Positions 16,060-24,643 of a stretch of 64,000 nt of DNA are shown piece by piece. Source of the DNA: GCA-003244245 sp035606945 (GTDB lineage: Bacteria > Actinomycetota > Actinomycetes > Mycobacteriales > Pseudonocardiaceae); contig DATNDR010000115.1 of NCBI GenBank assembly GCA_035606945.1, forward strand, positions 21,233 to 85,232, written 5' to 3'. Below the pieces are notes generated by a model, which was given only the letters and a program-made list of their open reading frames with translations, was not told where the DNA came from and did not search any database. Made by a program: the position numbers and the translations under genes. How positions within the stretch are numbered: position 1 is the first letter of the stretch; every line of letters begins with the position of its first letter.

Positions 16060-17136
16060 TTGAATAGCAGCGTCGCCGTAGTCGGTGCTGGAGTCATCGG
16101 ATTGAGTTGCGCTTGGCGCGCGGCGTGCTCCGGATTCGTGGTGACCGTTTACGACCCCGCGCCGGGATCGGGTGCCTCGCGCGTCGCCGGCGGGATGCTC
16201 GCCCCGGTGACCGAGTCGGTGCCGGTCGAGCCGGAGGTGTTCGCGCTGGGAGCGGCGTCGCTGCAGCGCTGGCCGGACTTCGCCGCCGCGCTCGCCAGGG
16301 CCGGCACCGACCCCCGGTTACGGACCGGCGGCACCGTGGTGGTGGCGTTGGACCCCGGCGACCGCGCCGAACTGGATCGGATCGGCGAGCAGTTGTCCCG
16401 GCAAGGACGGCCCGTGGAGGTTCTCAACGGCCGGCAGGTGCGCCGCCTGGAGCCATCGCTGGGATCGCAGGTCTGTCGGGCGTTGTCGGTACCCGGGGAC
16501 CTGTCGGTGGACAACCGGGCATTGCTCGATGCGTTGCTGGCGGCCTGCCACCACGCCGGCGTGCGGTTCCGCGATCATCGGTGCACGCAGCTACCGGCTG
16601 CCGATGTGGTCGTCCTTGCCGCCGGTGCCTACAGCGCAGCGTTGCACCCGGTGCTCGCCCGGGTGATCCGGCCGGTGAAGGGCGAGATCCTACGGCTGCG
16701 GTGCCGCCGGGGCACGCTGGCGCCACCGTCGCGGACGGTCCGCGCGATCGTGGGTGGCCGAACGTGCTACCTCGTTCCCCGCGATGGCGGGCGGTTGGTG
16801 CTCGGCGCCACCCAGCGCGAGGCCGGGTTCGATACCGAGGTCACCGCCGGTGGGGTTCGCGAGTTGCTCACTGACGCCGAGCGGGTGTTGCCCGCGATCG
16901 CGGAATACGCGTTCGAGGAGGCCGCGGCGGGGTTGCGCCCGGGCAGCCCGGACAACCTGCCGGTGATCGGAGCGCTGGAAGCCGGTGTGCTGGCCGCCAC
17001 CGGTCACCATCGTCACGGCATCCTGCTGGCGCCGCTGACTGCCGATGCGATTGTCGCGCTGCTGCGCAATGATCGCGTGCCGCCGGAGGTCACGCCGGCC
17101 GCCCCGGACCGGTTCTGCGTGCGCAGCGCGTCATGA
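16060..17136 (+). CDS. thiO: glycine oxidase ThiO
   Basis: A 358-aa FAD-dependent amine oxidase of the DAO family. It oxidises glycine to the imine used by ThiG for the thiazole ring. The N-terminal dinucleotide motif VVGAGVIGLSCAWRA is at residues 7-21; GASRVAGGMLAP near 43 and the C-terminal GLRPGSPDNLPVIG and ATGHHRHGILLAP are typical. The only sensible start is TTG 16060, because the upstream GTG meets a stop after five codons. The gene is controlled by the TPP riboswitch and overlaps thiS by ATGA. Confidence 0.93.
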   Translation: MNSSVAVVGAGVIGLSCAWRAACSGFVVTVYDPAPGSGASRVAGGMLAPVTESVPVEPEVFALGAASLQRWPDFAAALARAGTDPRLRTGGTVVVALDPGDRAELDRIGEQLSRQGRPVEVLNGRQVRRLEPSLGSQVCRALSVPGDLSVDNRALLDALLAACHHAGVRFRDHRCTQLPAADVVVLAAGAYSAALHPVLARVIRPVKGEILRLRCRRGTLAPPSRTVRAIVGGRTCYLVPRDGGRLVLGATQREAGFDTEVTAGGVRELLTDAERVLPAIAEYAFEEAAAGLRPGSPDNLPVIGALEAGVLAATGHHRHGILLAPLTADAIVALLRNDRVPPEVTPAAPDRFCVRSAS

Positions 17137-17333
17137 CGGTGACGGTGAATGGGCAACCGTGGGACCTGCCCGACGGTGCCACCCTGGCCGACGTGCTGCA
17201 CAAACTCGGCGCGCCGTCGCGCGGGGTCGCGGTGGCCCTCGACGGTGCTGTGGTGCCGCGGGCGCGCTGGGCCGGCACGGCATTACCGCCCGGCGCATCG
17301 ATCGACGTGGTCACCGCAGTACAGGGAGGGTGA
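17133..17333 (+). CDS. thiS: sulfur carrier protein ThiS
   Basis: A 66-aa ubiquitin-fold sulfur carrier ending in Gly-Gly (TAVQGG), the C-terminus that is adenylated and thiocarboxylated before giving its sulfur to ThiG. VTVNGQPWDLPDGATLADVL at the start and VPRARWAGTAL in the middle are typical of the family. The ATG overlaps the thiO stop (ATGA). No adenylyltransferase (ThiF/MoeB) is seen in the window. Confidence 0.94.
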   Translation: MTVTVNGQPWDLPDGATLADVLHKLGAPSRGVAVALDGAVVPRARWAGTALPPGASIDVVTAVQGG

Positions 17334-17338
17334 CGCAG

Positions 17339-18100
17339 ATGGCAGACGATCCGCTGGTCATCGCGGGCCGCGAGTTCGGCTCGCGGCTGATCCTGGGCAC
17401 CGGCGGCGCGGACAATCTCGCCGTCCTGGAAAGGGCGTTGGTCGCCGCGCAGACCGAGCTCACCACGGTCGCGATCCGCCGGATGGACACCGGCTCGCGC
17501 AGCGGCGTCCTGGACGTCCTGACGCGGCACGGCATCGAGCCCTTGCCCAACACCGCAGGCTGCCGCAGCGCCGCCGAGGCGGTGCTCACCGCGCAGCTGG
17601 GGGCCGAAGCGTTGCAGACCTCCTGGGTCAAGCTCGAGGTCATCGCCGACGACCGCACCCTGCTGCCCGATCCGATCGAGCTGCTCGACGCCGCCGAGCA
17701 GCTCGTCGACGACGGTTTCACGGTGCTTCCGTACACCAACGACGACCCGGTGCTGGCCCGCCGGCTGGCCGATACGGGGTGCGCGGCGGTGATGCCGCTG
17801 GGCTCACCGATCGGTACCGGTTTGGGCATCCGCAACCCGCACAACATCGAGATGATCGTGGCGCAGGCCACGGTACCGGTGGTTCTCGACGCGGGGATCG
17901 GCACCGCCTCAGAAGCGGCCCAAGCGATGGAACTGGGCTGCGACGCGGTGTTGCTCGCCACGGCGGTGACCCGCGCCGAGGACCCGCCGCGGATGGCCGA
18001 AGCGATGCGGTTGGCGGTGCAGGCCGGTCGGCACGCCCGGCTGGCCGGCCGGATCCCGCAACGGTTCTGGGCGCAAGCCTCCAGCCCCGACCGGCACTGA
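17339..18100 (+). CDS. thiG: thiazole synthase
   Basis: A 253-aa TIM-barrel enzyme that makes the thiazole phosphate from deoxyxylulose phosphate, ThiS thiocarboxylate and dehydroglycine. Motifs seen: FGSRLILGTGG at the start, TAGCRSAAEAV near 75, KLEVIADDRTLLPD with the substrate-binding Lys near 97, LPYTNDDP and VMPLGSPIGTGLG, VVLDAGIGTASEAA. ATG 17339 has AGGGAGG nine bases upstream, better than GTG 17330. It closes the thiOSG operon. Confidence 0.94.
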   Translation: MADDPLVIAGREFGSRLILGTGGADNLAVLERALVAAQTELTTVAIRRMDTGSRSGVLDVLTRHGIEPLPNTAGCRSAAEAVLTAQLGAEALQTSWVKLEVIADDRTLLPDPIELLDAAEQLVDDGFTVLPYTNDDPVLARRLADTGCAAVMPLGSPIGTGLGIRNPHNIEMIVAQATVPVVLDAGIGTASEAAQAMELGCDAVLLATAVTRAEDPPRMAEAMRLAVQAGRHARLAGRIPQRFWAQASSPDRH

Positions 18101-18216
18101 TCACGCCAGCGCTCTCACTTCGCTATCGGGACCCTATTTGTCCTGGTTGAGAGGCTTAAAGGCGCCTCCCGACGGGTATTCCCGCCGCGAACGAGACGTT
18201 TGACGTAGGAGGCCTT

Positions 18217-18897
18217 GTGACCGAGGAACGACGCACCCAGTCCGTGACACCGCGCGGACGACCAGGCTCGGTCGCGACGAGCGATGCCGTTCGCGACGAG
18301 GCTGCCGGCGTCAGCCGGTCGGTGGCCGATGCCGGAGGTCGGGTCACGCAGACGGCAGTGGACCAGGCCAAGGAAGTGGCCGACCAGACCAGGCAGCAGG
18401 CCGAAAGCCTGTTGCAGCAAGGCCGTCAGCAGCTGCTCGACCAGGCTGTGTTCCAGCAGCAGAAGGTGGCGCTGCGGCTTACCACCGTTGCCGACGAGCT
18501 GCGGGAGCTGGCCCATCACAGCAGCTCCGACACGGTGGGGGAATGGACCCGCCAGGGCGCAGACCAGTTACACCAGTTCGCCTCGTGGCTGCATGACCGT
18601 GAGCCAGGCGATCTCGTCGAAGAGGTGCGCTCGTTCGCGCGGCGCCGTCCCGGCGTATTCCTGCTCGGTGCGGCACTGGCGGGGATAGTGGCCGGCCGGC
18701 TCGCCGGGGCCGGTGTGGCGGCAGCCACGGAGCCCGACGACGACCGTCCAGCGGCGCCCGCAACGCCGCCAGTACAGCAGGTGAGTCGCCCGGACCCCAG
18801 CGCCACCCACCCGACACCGGAGCCGACCGAACGCGAGTCGCGCTATCCGGACGACGACCACAGCTACAGCTATGCCGATAGGCAGGTGACCCGGTGA
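18217..18897 (+). CDS. actinobacterial coiled-coil protein with one membrane segment, first gene of a four-gene group
   Basis: A 226-aa protein of unknown family. Residues about 20-110 are rich in Gln, Ala and Asp in long amphipathic helices (DQAKEVADQTRQQAESLL). A likely membrane helix RPGVFLLGAALAGIVAGRLAG is near residue 150, followed by a Pro/Thr-rich hydrophilic tail. GTG 18217 is the start, and the end overlaps the holin-X gene by GTGA. This order (this protein, holin-X family, DUF3618, tiny membrane peptide) recurs in actinobacteria; a role at the envelope is a guess from the membrane segments. Confidence 0.75.
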   Translation: MTEERRTQSVTPRGRPGSVATSDAVRDEAAGVSRSVADAGGRVTQTAVDQAKEVADQTRQQAESLLQQGRQQLLDQAVFQQQKVALRLTTVADELRELAHHSSSDTVGEWTRQGADQLHQFASWLHDREPGDLVEEVRSFARRRPGVFLLGAALAGIVAGRLAGAGVAAATEPDDDRPAAPATPPVQQVSRPDPSATHPTPEPTERESRYPDDDHSYSYADRQVTR

Positions 18898-19322
18898 GCC
18901 CCGCGGTCCGGGCTGTCCCGGAGATCCCACCCCAAGGCGCGGACGCCTCGATCGGCGAGCTGATCGGTGACGTGACGCGAGACCTTTCGACTCTCATGCG
19001 CCAGGAATTCGAGCTGGCGACCGCGGAGCTCAAGCAGGAAGTGGTGAACAGTGGCAAGGCCGCCGGCACGCTCAGTGGCGCAGGCTTCGCCGGCTACATG
19101 ACGTTGCTGTTCATGTCGGTCGCGCTGTGGGCGGCGCTGGCGAACGTCATGCACCCGGGCCGGGCCGCGCTCATCGTGGCGGGCGTGTGGGCGCTGGTCG
19201 CCGCCGTCCTGTACGCAATCGGCCGTACCCAGCTGCGCCGGGTGCGCCCCGTGCCACAACGCACTGTCGACACCCTGAAAGAACTTCCGGATGCCCTGTC
19301 GGGCGGTAGGAGCGCACGATGA
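18894..19322 (+). CDS. holin-X family (phage_holin_3_6-like) membrane protein
   Basis: A 142-aa protein with a soluble helical N-terminus (LIGDVTRDLSTLMRQEFELA, then ATAELKQE) and two membrane segments near residues 60-80 and 88-108. This is the pattern of the actinobacterial 'putative holin-X' family (PF07332). Despite the name, members sit in chromosomal loci and not in prophages; function is unknown. It overlaps its neighbours on both sides by stop-start contacts. Confidence 0.85.
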   Translation: MSPAVRAVPEIPPQGADASIGELIGDVTRDLSTLMRQEFELATAELKQEVVNSGKAAGTLSGAGFAGYMTLLFMSVALWAALANVMHPGRAALIVAGVWALVAAVLYAIGRTQLRRVRPVPQRTVDTLKELPDALSGGRSAR

Positions 19323-19999
19323 CCATGACCGGCGACCCCGACCAGATCCGCCGCCGGATCGAGCACACTCGCAACGAGCTGAGCGCGAATGTCAACGCGC
19401 TGACCGAGCGACTGACCCCGAGCCGCGCCGTCGCGCGCCGGGTCGACCGCACCCGCCAGACGCTGACCAACGTCAAGGACAAGATCATCGGTACTGCAGA
19501 CGACGCGGTCTCCACGGTCGGTGACACCACAACGGCGGCCGCTTCGGCGACGGCCGACCGGGTGGCGTCGATGGCGTCGAGCGCGGCGGACACGGTGTCG
19601 TCGGCGGCGTCGACTGCGGTCGAGACGGTGAGCTCGGCACCGCGGGTGGCGCGGCGCAGGGCACAGGGCAATCCGTTGGCGGCCGGGTTGATCGCGTTCG
19701 GCTGCGGCTGGCTGGCGGCATCGCTGATCCAGTCGAGCCGCAAGGAGCGCGAGCTTGCCAGGCAAGCGAAAGATCGGCTCGAAAAGCAGGTGCAGCCGAT
19801 GGCTCAGCAGGTCAAGCAGGCCGCCTCGGAGGTCGCCGATAATCTGCGGGTGCCGGCGCAACAAACCGTGGAGTCGATCAAGTCGATGGGCCGGGACGCC
19901 GCTTCGACGGTCACTGCCGAGAGTCGGGCGGCCATGGACGAGGTCAGCGGTCGGGTGGAGCAGGCAAAGCGCAACGTCAGCCCCACGCAACAGCGCTGA
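19319..19999 (+). CDS. DUF3618 domain protein
   Basis: A 226-aa protein. The N-terminal DUF3618 motif is DPDQIRRRIEHTRNELSANV with the following LTERLTP. A long Ala/Ser/Thr-rich helical section follows (about 60-110), then a membrane helix GNPLAAGLIAFGCGWLAASL near residue 120 and a second coiled-coil-like tail (AKDRLEKQVQPMAQQVKQAA). Members of this family resemble stress-related envelope proteins. The ATG overlaps the preceding stop (ATGA). Confidence 0.87.
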   Translation: MTMTGDPDQIRRRIEHTRNELSANVNALTERLTPSRAVARRVDRTRQTLTNVKDKIIGTADDAVSTVGDTTTAAASATADRVASMASSAADTVSSAASTAVETVSSAPRVARRRAQGNPLAAGLIAFGCGWLAASLIQSSRKERELARQAKDRLEKQVQPMAQQVKQAASEVADNLRVPAQQTVESIKSMGRDAASTVTAESRAAMDEVSGRVEQAKRNVSPTQQR

Positions 20000-20006
20000 G
20001 GCAGCT

Positions 20007-20114
20007 GTGAATATCCGTCCGCTCGGTGGCGGCGTCGGCTGCCTCATGATGATCCTGTTCTCGGTCCTCGCCTCCATCTTGTTGACGGTGCTGTTGAACC
20101 TGATCATCCGGTGA
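20007..20114 (+). CDS. 35-aa membrane peptide
   Basis: A very short frame from GTG 20007, seven bases after the DUF3618 stop. The product starts VNIRPLGGGVGCLMM and continues as one hydrophobic helix (ILFSVLASILLTVLLNLIIR). Peptides with this N-terminal pattern followed by a single membrane helix recur in actinobacteria, from memory. The function is unknown. Confidence 0.55.
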   Translation: MNIRPLGGGVGCLMMILFSVLASILLTVLLNLIIR

Positions 20115-20239
20115 CCCTGCCGCCCCGCGTGTCGCGTCCCCGTGCCCGGTGTGTCGTGTGCTCGTGATCGGCGGCTCGGTGGCTCGACACCAGCCAAGCC
20201 GGCGGGGAGTAACGTCCCGCCATCACCACTACGCGGCCT

Positions 20240-21211
20240 ATGCCCCCCGCGCGGCGCTGTCTGCGCCTCGCCGTGGTGCCGGTGCTCGCCTGCGCGGCGC
20301 TGAACGGCGCTGGCTGTGCACGCGCCGGCGGCGATCCGCCTGCTGCGCCCAACAACCTGACACATGCGGCCGTCAGGGGCCCAACCGCTGCCCAGCTGGT
20401 GTCGACGCCGGTGCAGTGCGGTGCTGACTCCGGGTGGAGCTGCGCCCAGCAGCAGCGGTTCGCCGAGGCGAATGCGTACCTCGGCCGCACTGTCCACGGC
20501 CAGGGTTACCTGAGCGTGGTGTTCACGGATCGGCAGACCGGCAGAGCCTGGCGATCCGGGCCGACGCAGCACGCGGGTTGGACGGCCTCGACGATCAAGC
20601 TTGCGATCGCCACCGACCTGCTGCGCCGGCAACGGGCCCACCAGATCACGCTGACGGCGGCGGATCGGCGCGACTTGGCGGCCATGCTCAATTCCTCGGA
20701 CAATGCGGCGTCGGATCGGTTGTGGGCCAGATTCGGCGGCGAGGAGATGCTGGGCCGGTTCCGCAATCAGTACGGCATGGCGGGACTGCATTTCGTGCCC
20801 GGATTCACCGCTAAGACCTACTGGGGCTTCGTCAAATGCACCACCGACGACCTGGCTGCCCTGCTGAACTACGTCTTCACCCAGATCGACCCAGCTGACC
20901 GGAACTATCTGCTCGCTGCAATGCGCGGAGTCGCGCCCAACCAGCAGTGGGGAGTGTGGGCCGCCGGCTCACCGCAGCGGCCCGGAAACAAGGATGGCTG
21001 GTCGTACGAGACCGATCCCTACGGCAAGCACTGGGTGACGAACACCATCGGCTTCGCCGGCCCCGGCGAGCGTTACCTGATCGCCGTGATGTACCAGGTG
21101 GATCCGCGCGGAACCCTGGCGGCCGGTGTGCACACCGTCAGTGACGTCGTCGCCCTGCTGTTCGGCGGGCGCGTGCCCGCTCCTGTCACGGTGCCGGCGC
21201 CGGACGGGTAG
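20240..21211 (+). CDS. class A beta-lactamase-fold serine hydrolase lipoprotein
   Basis: A 323-aa protein with a lipoprotein signal: basic start, hydrophobic VPVLACAALNGAGC with the lipobox Cys near residue 26. The later domain has the beta-lactamase/penicillin-binding motifs: STIK (SxxK, near residue 117), SSDN (SDN, near 153) and NKDGW (KDG in place of KTG, near 251). Class A enzymes also need the Glu of the omega loop, which I cannot place with confidence, so it may be a PBP-like esterase and not an antibiotic-hydrolysing enzyme. It stands alone after the DUF3618 group. Confidence 0.78.
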   Translation: MPPARRCLRLAVVPVLACAALNGAGCARAGGDPPAAPNNLTHAAVRGPTAAQLVSTPVQCGADSGWSCAQQQRFAEANAYLGRTVHGQGYLSVVFTDRQTGRAWRSGPTQHAGWTASTIKLAIATDLLRRQRAHQITLTAADRRDLAAMLNSSDNAASDRLWARFGGEEMLGRFRNQYGMAGLHFVPGFTAKTYWGFVKCTTDDLAALLNYVFTQIDPADRNYLLAAMRGVAPNQQWGVWAAGSPQRPGNKDGWSYETDPYGKHWVTNTIGFAGPGERYLIAVMYQVDPRGTLAAGVHTVSDVVALLFGGRVPAPVTVPAPDG

Positions 21212-21217
21212 GGCTGG

Positions 21218-21601
21218 CTAGGAGACCGTGAGGATGCCCGTCATATACGGGTGATGGAAGCAGTGGAAGCCGTACTTGCCCGGCTTTGTGGGCGCTTGGA
21301 AGGTGGTCGGCACGCCTTGGGCCACGTTGCCGGTGTTGAATGCATAGTTGTCCGCTGTGATCGTATGGACCACTTGGTCGTCGTTGCGCACTGTCACAGT
21401 CGCGCCCGGAGGAACCGTGAAGTACCTTGGCGTATAGGTGAAGTTCTTGATCTCCACCGTAGTCGCCGCCACCGTATTGACCGCGGGTGCCGCCGCATTC
21501 GGCGACATCGTCGGGATTTGACTATCCGCGTAAGCGGTGACGGGTAACCCGAAGACGATCGCGGTCAGTGCAACGCTTAAGAGGCCTCGCCGGTGCCGCA
21601 T
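21218..21601 (-). CDS. secreted plastocyanin-like cupredoxin
   Basis: A 127-aa protein with a cleavable signal peptide (MRHRRGLLSVALTAIVFGLP to about AYA-DS) and a blue-copper domain. The type 1 copper ligands are visible: His in DDQVVHTIT, and Cys, His and Met in the cluster FHCFHHPYMTG. The domain probably carries electrons outside the membrane. It is convergent with the serine hydrolase gene and lies just downstream of thiD on the same strand. Confidence 0.87.
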   Translation of the reverse strand: MRHRRGLLSVALTAIVFGLPVTAYADSQIPTMSPNAAAPAVNTVAATTVEIKNFTYTPRYFTVPPGATVTVRNDDQVVHTITADNYAFNTGNVAQGVPTTFQAPTKPGKYGFHCFHHPYMTGILTVS

Positions 21602-21617
21602 GATCTATTCATAGCAC

Positions 21618-22478
21618 TCAATCACGATAGCTGCCTGTTTTATCGCCGAGTTCGACACCGATCACGTCCGGCCCAAGCCGCCAAAATGGGGACACCGGAC
21701 CCACCCCGGAGCCGAGTGGGTAGGCGTGGGCGACCGCCTGATTGATGTAGTGCTTGCCATAGCGCACCGCTGCGGGCATGGGCGCGCCGCGGGCCAGCGC
21801 TGAGGTGATCGCCGCCGCCAGGGTGTCGCCGCCACCGTGGGTATGCCTGGTGCCGACCCGGGAGGCGGTCAACGTGGTGAAATCGCGGCCGTCGTAGAGC
21901 AGATCCATGCATTCCGGGTCATCGTGCAGGTGCCCGCCTTTGACCAGCACCCACCGCGGTCCCAGCGCATGCAGCGCCCGGGCGGCCTCGCACTGCTGCG
22001 CCCGCGACTGGACGTCCAGGTCGATCAGCAGCCGCACCTCGTCCAGATTCGGGGTCACCAGGGTGGCGCGCGGGAACAGCTCCGAGCGCAGTGCCACCAG
22101 CGCGTCAGCCGCGAGCAGCGGGTCGCCGTGCATGGACGCGGCCACCGGATCGACCACCAACGGCGCAGACCCGCCGATGCCGTGTTCGTCACACACCTCG
22201 GCCACCGCCGAGATGATCGCCGCGCTGGCCAGCATGCCGGTCTTGGCGGCGGCCACCCCGATGTCGGTGGCCACCGCCCGGATCTGATCGGCCACCGTGG
22301 AGGGCGGGATCTCCACGAAACCGGTGACGCCCCGGGAGTTCTGCACCGTCACCGCGGTCACCGCGACGCACCCGTGCACGCCACAGGTGGTGAACGTGCG
22401 CAAGTCCGCCTGCAGCCCCGCCCCACCCCCCGAATCCGACCCCGCAATCGTCAACGCGACCGGGGGCGCCGCCGTCAC
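21618..22478 (-). CDS. thiD: hydroxymethylpyrimidine/phosphomethylpyrimidine kinase
   Basis: A 286-aa ribokinase-fold enzyme phosphorylating HMP and HMP-P for thiamine synthesis. Motifs: TIAGSDSGGGAGLQADLRTF at the start, TAVTVQNSRGV, KTGML, VVDPV, TPNLDE, LVKGGH and the anion-hole motif HGGGDTLAAAI. The last has Asp where E. coli ThiD has Cys, as I recall for mycobacterial ThiD. The GTG start at 22478 overlaps the thiC stop (GTGA), so thiC and thiD are coupled under the thiC riboswitch. Confidence 0.93.
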   Translation of the reverse strand: MTAAPPVALTIAGSDSGGGAGLQADLRTFTTCGVHGCVAVTAVTVQNSRGVTGFVEIPPSTVADQIRAVATDIGVAAAKTGMLASAAIISAVAEVCDEHGIGGSAPLVVDPVAASMHGDPLLAADALVALRSELFPRATLVTPNLDEVRLLIDLDVQSRAQQCEAARALHALGPRWVLVKGGHLHDDPECMDLLYDGRDFTTLTASRVGTRHTHGGGDTLAAAITSALARGAPMPAAVRYGKHYINQAVAHAYPLGSGVGPVSPFWRLGPDVIGVELGDKTGSYRD

Positions 22479-24148
22479 GAGACCCGATATGGAGACATAT
22501 CGGGGTTATCGGGGCCCGGCGAGCCCGATATGTCTCCATGTCGGGAACCGGGGGTGACGGGCAGGTAGAGCCGTCCACCGGATGCGGTGAACTCGGCCGA
22601 CTTCTCCTTCATGCCGGCCTCGGCGTAGGCGCGCACGTCGGCGGAGATGCGCATCGAGCAGAACTTCGGCCCGCACATCGAGCAGAAGTGCGCGGTCTTC
22701 GCCGGCTCCGCGGGCAGCGTCTCGTCGTGGTAGGACCGCGCGGTGTCCGGGTCCAGCGCCAGCGCGAACTGGTCGTGCCAGCGGAACTCGAACCGCGCGG
22801 TCGACAGCGCATCGTCCCAGGCCTGCGCGCCCGGATGGCCCTTGGCCAGATCGGCGCTGTGGGCGGCGATCTTGTAGGTGATCACGCCGGTCTTGACGTC
22901 GTCGCGGTCGGGCAGACCCAGGTGCTCCTTGGGGGTGACGTAACACAGCATCGCGGTGCCCGCCTGCGCGATCATCGCCGCGCCGATCGCCGAGGTGATG
23001 TGGTCGTAAGCCGGCGCGATGTCCGTGGCCAGCGGGCCCAGCGTGTAGAACGGCGCCTCGTCGCACCATTCCTCTTCCAGGCGCACGTTCTCCGCGATCT
23101 TGTGCATCGGCACGTGCCCGGGGCCTTCGATCATCACCTGCACGTCGTGGCGCCGCGCGATCTGGGTCAGCTCGCCCAACGTCTTGAGCTCGGCGAGCTG
23201 CGCCTCGTCGTTGGCGTCGGCGATCGAACCCGGCCGCAGGCCGTCGCCCAGCGAGAACGTGACGTCGTAGCGGCGCAGGATCTCGCACAGTTCTTCGAAA
23301 TTCTCGTACAGGAACGACTCGCGGTGGTGCGCCAGGCACCACGCCGCCATGATCGACCCACCGCGGGAGACGATGCCGGTGACCCGCTTGACGGTCAGCG
23401 GCACGAACCGCAGCAGTACCCCGGCGTGCACGGTCATGTAGTCGACGCCCTGCTCGCACTTCTCGATCACGGTGTCCCGGTAGGCCTCCCAGCTCAGCGC
23501 CGCCGGGTCACCCTTCACCTTCTCCAGCGCCTGGTAGATCGGCACGGTGCCGACCGGAACGGGGCAGTTGCGCAGCAGCCACTCCCGGGTCTCGTGGATC
23601 CGTTTGCCGGTGGACAGATCCATGATCGTGTCGGCGCCCCAGCGGGTGGCCCACACCATCTTGTCCACCTCCTCCTCGATCGAGGAGGCGACCGCCGAGT
23701 TGCCGATGTTGGCGTTGACCTTCACCAGGAACTTCTTCCCGATGATCATCGGCTCGGACTCGGGATGCCGGTGGTTGGCCGGGATGATCGCCCGCCCGCG
23801 GGCCACCTCGGACCGGACCAGCTCGGCGTCGACGCCCTCGCGAGCAGCGATGAACTCCATCTCCGGGGTGACGACGCCGGCCCGGGCCCAGGCGAGCTGG
23901 GTTGACGGCGCCCGGGCTGCGATCCAGGGCTCGCGCAGCTTGGGCAGCCCGTGGTGGACGTCGATGGTGGCGTCGGGGTCGGTATAGGGACCGGAGGTGT
24001 CGTAGAGGTCGACGTGTTCCCCGTTGGTCAGCTCGACCCGGCGGGCGGGCACCCGGAGCTCTCCCACCTGGCGGTAGACCTTTCGCGATCCGGTGATCGG
24101 GCCAGTGGTGACGGCGGGTTTGATCGTGCGGTCATGCAGGGCAGTCAT
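22475..24148 (-). CDS. thiC: phosphomethylpyrimidine synthase
   Basis: ThiC rearranges aminoimidazole ribotide to HMP phosphate by radical SAM chemistry. The 557-aa protein shows EMEFIAAREG, ANIGNSAV, GADTIMDLSTGK, RGGSIMAAWC, MIEGPGHVP and the C-terminal Fe-S motif CSMCGPKFCS (CX2CX4C). After the normal end near SGGRLYLPVTPG, the frame continues for about 22 residues encoded by the palindromic repeat (SRHGDISG...), an unusual tail that the histidine kinase at 6306 shares in part. ATG 24148 is the start, preceded by a TPP riboswitch and followed by thiD. Confidence 0.95.
   Translation of the reverse strand: MTALHDRTIKPAVTTGPITGSRKVYRQVGELRVPARRVELTNGEHVDLYDTSGPYTDPDATIDVHHGLPKLREPWIAARAPSTQLAWARAGVVTPEMEFIAAREGVDAELVRSEVARGRAIIPANHRHPESEPMIIGKKFLVKVNANIGNSAVASSIEEEVDKMVWATRWGADTIMDLSTGKRIHETREWLLRNCPVPVGTVPIYQALEKVKGDPAALSWEAYRDTVIEKCEQGVDYMTVHAGVLLRFVPLTVKRVTGIVSRGGSIMAAWCLAHHRESFLYENFEELCEILRRYDVTFSLGDGLRPGSIADANDEAQLAELKTLGELTQIARRHDVQVMIEGPGHVPMHKIAENVRLEEEWCDEAPFYTLGPLATDIAPAYDHITSAIGAAMIAQAGTAMLCYVTPKEHLGLPDRDDVKTGVITYKIAAHSADLAKGHPGAQAWDDALSTARFEFRWHDQFALALDPDTARSYHDETLPAEPAKTAHFCSMCGPKFCSMRISADVRAYAEAGMKEKSAEFTASGGRLYLPVTPGSRHGDISGSPGPDNPDMSPYRVS
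22483..22545. repeat. dispersed long palindrome, family B copy 2
   Basis: Left arm 22483-22504 (CCCGATATGGAGACATATCG...) and right arm 22524-22545 form a 22-bp inverted repeat with one mismatch. The arms match those of the copy at 7329-7393, and here also the element lies in the 3' end of a gene, thiC. The 19-base centre differs from the other copy. Confidence 0.88.
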
Positions 24149-24154
24149 GGGTCA

Positions 24155-24262
24155 CCCTTCCTACGCCGGCATTACCCGGACAGGTTCTGCGGTCGGCAGC
24201 CCCGGGGCCGGTACCCCAGCTGCCCTCTCAGCCCGCTTCGGTGCGAGCTCCCGCGTGTTCGA
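24155..24262 (-). ncRNA. TPP riboswitch upstream of thiC
   Basis: Read on the minus strand, the leader has GCGGGAGCTCGC, then GGGCTGAGAGGGC, AACCTGTCCGGGTAATGCCG and GGCGTAGGAAGGG, the complete Thi-box core. It ends seven bases before the thiC ATG, with AGGAAGGG serving as both closing strand and ribosome site. It should control thiC and thiD in response to thiamine pyrophosphate. Confidence 0.93.
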
Positions 24263-24391
24263 TTGACCTGCTCGACGTTAGCCCTGGACAGAGCCGGCCC
24301 GCAAAAAAAGGCGACCCGGGGGAACGCTGAGTATTCATTTGGTCGCGGCATGTGACAAACTGGCGACGGGGGCTTAGAAAGCGGACACTTA

Positions 24392-24643
24392 TTACCGGTA
24401 AGCATCCTGCCGGTGTTGCACCAGCAGCACGGTTACTGTCGTCGCGACATCGTCGATCTCATAGATGATCCGGTACTCCCCGATGCGTATGCGCCAGTCG
24501 CTGCGGCTGCCGACCAGTTTCTTGACACCAGATGGTCGGGGATTGTGGGCGAGTCCGATGATTGCGTTGAGGGCGGCTGAGAAGGCGTGACGGGGCAGCT
24601 GTTGCAGCTGCTTGTAGACATCAGGATGGAATGCGACGTTCAC
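24392..24643 (-). CDS. RelE/ParE-family toxin
   Basis: An 83-aa RelE-superfamily protein. MNVAFHPDVYKQLQQLP at the start, LVGSRSDWRIRIGEYRIIY in the middle and VTVLLVQHRQDAYR at the end are typical of RelE toxins that cut ribosome-bound mRNA. The Arg/Tyr residues of GEYRIIYEI and the C-terminal HRQDAYR are those usually linked to activity, so it looks intact. The GTG start at 24643 overlaps the antitoxin stop. Confidence 0.88.
   Translation of the reverse strand: MNVAFHPDVYKQLQQLPRHAFSAALNAIIGLAHNPRPSGVKKLVGSRSDWRIRIGEYRIIYEIDDVATTVTVLLVQHRQDAYR

Noticed and set aside
15816..16097. Upstream extension of thiE
   Set aside because: The extra residues translate the family A palindrome and the TPP riboswitch region; the ThiE domain begins only after 15815.
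18894..19322. Prophage remnant suggested by the holin-X name
   Set aside because: Neighbours are chromosomal DUF3618-type envelope genes, no phage genes are near, and the family is common outside prophages.
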